Positions 61,316-64,000 of a DNA stretch of 64,000 bases are shown one piece after another. The notes below the pieces were generated by a model, which saw nothing but the letters and a program-made list of their open reading frames with translations, searched no databases and was not told where the DNA came from. Positions within the stretch are counted from its first letter, which is position 1; each line of letters starts with the position of its first letter. A program made the translations under genes and the position numbers. Source of the DNA: Candidatus Parvarchaeota archaeon (lineage in GTDB: Archaea; Nanobdellota; Nanobdellia; CSSed11-243R1); assembly GCA_015522785.1 (NCBI GenBank), contig WALP01000002.1, positions 35,633 through 99,632 on the forward strand, in the 5' to 3' direction.

Positions 61316-62592
61316 TTCCTTCTCATCCTTTTCATTTTCTTAAATGGGTACACCACAGGGTTTTTGATTTTCTCACATGTCTTATCTGGTGTACATATCC
61401 CCAAGTCTAAGTAATAATTTTGATTCTTGCACCCCGGCGGAAGATATGAACCTTTCACCTTTTTATGCCAATTGAGCTGGGAGTTTATATAACTTTCCCG
61501 AAGCGGCTCCGGATTGTGCTTGTTCCACTCAAAAACTTCTTTTTTTATGGACTCAAAGTCCCATCCTACACTTCTCAAGAAATTAATCAAAATGAAAAGG
61601 GCTCTCTTGCGTCCATCCTCTAATCCCTTGTAAATGTTCTTTATACACGGCGGGAAAAACTCTTTTGGGATTGCCTCCTTTGGAATTTCGAAGTCCCCAT
61701 TAAGCTCTTTTATCTCATTTTTGACATCCTGGTTCATCTTCCAATCAAAAGCCTGTATAAAAAGCTGCTTTGCCTCGTTGACTTTGAACCTGTCCAAAAA
61801 CCCGAGGTTAACTTCAACATTTCTGTACTCCGCCGATTTTTTATCAAATGACAAAATATCCTTTTTGCGTATTGGGATAGAAACAAGCCATGTTTTTTCA
61901 TTAAAAGTGTATGGCATCCTAAAAAGGTGACGGGACGAAATAGCTACAGTATCTATATCCAGAAGTTTATAAGGGTCAAGCTCTCCACCCGCAACAACTT
62001 CATCAAATTTCTTTCCTGTTCTTTTCAATATTTTTTTTATATCTCCATCTTCAAACTGCAAAATTTGCTCGGCAAGCTGGCTTTTTATCATATCACGTAT
62101 ATATCCTGCGATAATTCGTGCACCTTCGGGGAAAAGCAAGCGTGTTTCCTGCCCATTTATCTCCCTTGGAAATGATTCAAAAGGAATACCTATATGGAAA
62201 CCCGTTCCTCCGCTAAATTTAACAGAATAATTTTTAATGCCGTGAAATTCAATGGCATCACATATCAAATTGGCGCAAATTTTAGAGTATTCCAAATGGC
62301 GAGAGTCAATGTCAAATATCAAGTCCCATCCGGTCCTAAGCTCGTCAAGTTCTTTCTTTTTTATATCCTGCCTAAGCAAAAGTGGGTTTTTCCATCTCTC
62401 CATCGAGGCGTGGAAAGAAGTAGCCCCCCTTCTAGCTAATTGAACTATGTCATCTTCGTATATTAAAGAATCTGGACGTTTACCTACTTTATCATTAAAT
62501 CGCGTAACTATTTCTCTGCCTCTGGCAAGTGCAAGAATTGCAGATTGTACTTTAGTATTTGAATAAAATCTTATTATATCTGATAGATGCAT
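61312..62592 (-). CDS. priS: Fused archaeal primase (PriS catalytic core plus PriL-type iron-sulfur domain)
   Basis: 426 residues, about 80-100 longer than usual PriS. Catalytic 'DIDSRHLEY' (~93-101) and 'KFSGGTGFHIGIPF' are PriS. From ~320, 'FFPPCIKNIYKGLEDGRKRA', 'GCKNQNYYLDLGIC' and 'DKTC' supply four Cys in the spacing of the PriL C-terminal iron-sulfur domain. Such a single-chain primase is known in Nanoarchaeum equitans. Makes RNA/DNA primers; here beside GINS in one operon. A separate PriL is then not needed. Confidence 0.92.
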   Translation of the reverse strand: MHLSDIIRFYSNTKVQSAILALARGREIVTRFNDKVGKRPDSLIYEDDIVQLARRGATSFHASMERWKNPLLLRQDIKKKELDELRTGWDLIFDIDSRHLEYSKICANLICDAIEFHGIKNYSVKFSGGTGFHIGIPFESFPREINGQETRLLFPEGARIIAGYIRDMIKSQLAEQILQFEDGDIKKILKRTGKKFDEVVAGGELDPYKLLDIDTVAISSRHLFRMPYTFNEKTWLVSIPIRKKDILSFDKKSAEYRNVEVNLGFLDRFKVNEAKQLFIQAFDWKMNQDVKNEIKELNGDFEIPKEAIPKEFFPPCIKNIYKGLEDGRKRALFILINFLRSVGWDFESIKKEVFEWNKHNPEPLRESYINSQLNWHKKVKGSYLPPGCKNQNYYLDLGICTPDKTCEKIKNPVVYPFKKMKRMRRK

Positions 62593-62680
62593 AAGGTAAG
62601 ATAAGATTGAGAATTATTAAAACCTTACGATAAAACAAATTAGCAACCTTAATAAATGTCATCCCTTTTCAAATGTTAAA

Positions 62681-63592
62681 ATGGTATTGGAATTATTGAT
62701 ATTTGCTATAAGTATTGTTGCGGTAATCTCATCAGTTGATTTTACTTCAAAGTCCATTTCAAGCTTAGCCGATAGAATGGGTGTCCCAAAATATCTTGTA
62801 AGCACAATAATCCTCTCAATTATTGTATCCTTACCTGCCTTTTTAGCTATGATTTACTCAAATTTATTTAATGTGCCAACTCTTGGTTTCTCGACGCTCA
62901 TTGGGTTTTCAATAGGTGTTTTGACAATAGTGATGGGTATTATATTGATAAAAGATGAAGTGCCAATCGAGTATGAAAGGTATAGAAATGCAACATTTAT
63001 GTGGGCTGCTACCATACTTTTTTTCGTAGTTAGCTTGGACCAGCTGATTGACAGGATGGACGCATTATTTTTGTTGGCACTATTTTTATTTTATGGAATG
63101 TATGTTTATTACCGCACAAAAAACGCCAAGGAGTATACATACACGAAGGGAATGCCTTTCAACAAGGTTCTCTTGATTCCAGCGATAGCAACTATCATTA
63201 TAAGCGTATTCGCGTGCGTAGCTGCAATATCCATCATGAGTTACAACTTTGTTATACCATCCGCGCTGTTTAGTCTTACAATTTTCGGAACATTGCTCGC
63301 ATTGCCACTAATAGACCTAACAAAAATATTCAAGGCTCCTATTTTAACCTTCGACAGCGTGCTTGGAAGCATCGTTGTTACGTTAACATTGATACCCGCT
63401 ATCGCGGCGTTGGTTAAACCTATCCCTTATAACCTAAATTACAATTATGGGTTCTTACCTTTGCTGTTTTTGAGTATCATTTCATTGTCATTCGCGATTT
63501 CAACAAGGCTAAAATCAAAGATACACAAAAAAACCGGCATTGCCCTATTGGCATCATATGTAGTTTATATTCTCCTGATTTTGTTTAGTTAG
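62681..63592 (+). CDS. CaCA-superfamily cation exchanger-like membrane protein
   Basis: 303 residues, about ten helices. Two related halves: 'SSLADRMGVPKYLVSTIIL' followed by 'VSLPAF' in the first; 'LTFDSVLGSIVVTLTLIPAI' in the second. The plan is that of Na/Ca exchangers, but the conserved acidic E in 'TSLPE' is absent here (VSLPAF), so transport activity is doubtful. Divergent from the primase gene. Confidence 0.75.
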   Translation: MVLELLIFAISIVAVISSVDFTSKSISSLADRMGVPKYLVSTIILSIIVSLPAFLAMIYSNLFNVPTLGFSTLIGFSIGVLTIVMGIILIKDEVPIEYERYRNATFMWAATILFFVVSLDQLIDRMDALFLLALFLFYGMYVYYRTKNAKEYTYTKGMPFNKVLLIPAIATIIISVFACVAAISIMSYNFVIPSALFSLTIFGTLLALPLIDLTKIFKAPILTFDSVLGSIVVTLTLIPAIAALVKPIPYNLNYNYGFLPLLFLSIISLSFAISTRLKSKIHKKTGIALLASYVVYILLILFS

Positions 63593-63627
63593 AAAAGTTT
63601 TTATAGTTGTAACTCCTTAGTAATAAT

Positions 63628-64000
63628 ATGAAAACCTTACTGCTTATATCAATATCATTATTGATGATTTCAATAGTATATGCCACAAATGTAGATACTA
63701 CAATCCCTCGTGATGTATATAAAAATGAATATTTTAACATCACACTAAACGTAAATTCTGATTCTAGCAAGTTGGATATAGCAGAGTTTATACCCAAAGA
63801 CTGGAAAATTTCAGAATGGAGTACCTCACCAGAAACAAGCACGACACTTAACTCTAATCTTCAAAGTTTTATGGGAAAAGAAAGGATGATGTACCATTGG
63901 AAGTTTAATTCCGCTCAACACAAATTCAAAATTAATATGAAGGTTTTGGCCAAAGGGAAGGGGGAATTTGAGTTTATCACTTTGTGGATAACACCAAAGG
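63628..64000 (+). CDS. Secreted protein, truncated by window end
   Basis: Starts ATG 63628 with signal peptide 'LLLISISLLMISIVYA'; at least 124 residues, still open at 64000. Beta-rich, N-glycosylation sites, resembling the first domain of the 14120-15208 and 42515-43927 proteins in composition. Family not recognised. TATA-like TTTATAG near 63598. Confidence 0.65.
   Translation, partial: MKTLLLISISLLMISIVYATNVDTTIPRDVYKNEYFNITLNVNSDSSKLDIAEFIPKDWKISEWSTSPETSTTLNSNLQSFMGKERMMYHWKFNSAQHKFKINMKVLAKGKGEFEFITLWITPK

Overview
This window is chromosomal archaeal DNA. The evidence is direct: transcription factor B, RNA polymerase with A'/A'' and B'/B'' subunits as separate genes plus subunit H, EF-1A and EF-2 of archaeal type, ribosomal proteins S17e, L30e, S27e and L44e, Alba, Nop10, aIF2-alpha, GINS, Hel308, and TATA boxes placed about 25-30 bases before leaderless starts and before tRNA genes. 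A split B subunit is known from many euryarchaea. A single-chain primase carrying both the PriS catalytic core and a PriL-type iron-sulfur domain is known from Nanoarchaeum. Together these suggest a small-genome DPANN-type archaeon; I cannot name the lineage from sequence alone.

Layout. 1-5.4 kb: a partial barrel-domain gene, a winged-helix-like gene, TFB, then a deaminase facing two ASCH-domain genes and a LysRS-like synthetase core, and small genes. 5.4-7.3 kb: an accessory stretch with a PIN-like gene interrupted by an in-frame TGA, a broken ATPase and a three-intron tRNA-Ser. 7.3-16.1 kb: HerA-type ATPase, HAD phosphatase, a large STAND-like ATPase, and a membrane-protein operon (SPFH, receptor-like protein, M50 protease). 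16.2-24.1 kb: S17e, Alba, an rRNA methyltransferase-like gene, TatD, coiled-coil and DUF5667/DUF389 proteins, S10, a pantetheine-phosphate adenylyltransferase. 24.3-40.4 kb: the information-processing core (EF-1A, S12, S7, CTP synthase, EF-2, and the tRNA-Lys-rpoH-B''-B'-A'-A''-L30e-nusA operon). 40.4-50.8 kb: a serpin lipoprotein, tRNA-Asp, tRNA-Tyr and tRNA-Pro with introns, secreted proteins, ferredoxin, M17 aminopeptidase, Hel308 and a phosphoesterase. 50.9-58.4 kb: pilin-like and metallopeptidase-like genes and a four-gene surface-protein run. 58.4-64 kb: PAC2, Nop10, aIF2-alpha, S27e, L44e, GINS, primase, exchanger-like carrier, and a truncated secreted protein.

The most striking signal is a family of roughly 35-50 base elements built as pyrimidine tract - complementary purine tract - short spacer - second copy of the purine tract (called Y-R-R here). 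They form the body of ten of twelve tRNA introns in the window (three in Ser, three in Asp, three in Pro, one in Tyr) and also occur outside tRNA genes, singly or as a cluster at 46.7-46.95 kb. Removing the introns leaves cloverleaf tRNAs of 72-88 bases without encoded CCA. The shared spacers indicate a dispersed sequence family that has colonised tRNA introns, or has spread from them. All intron borders were placed by eye and can be off by a few bases.
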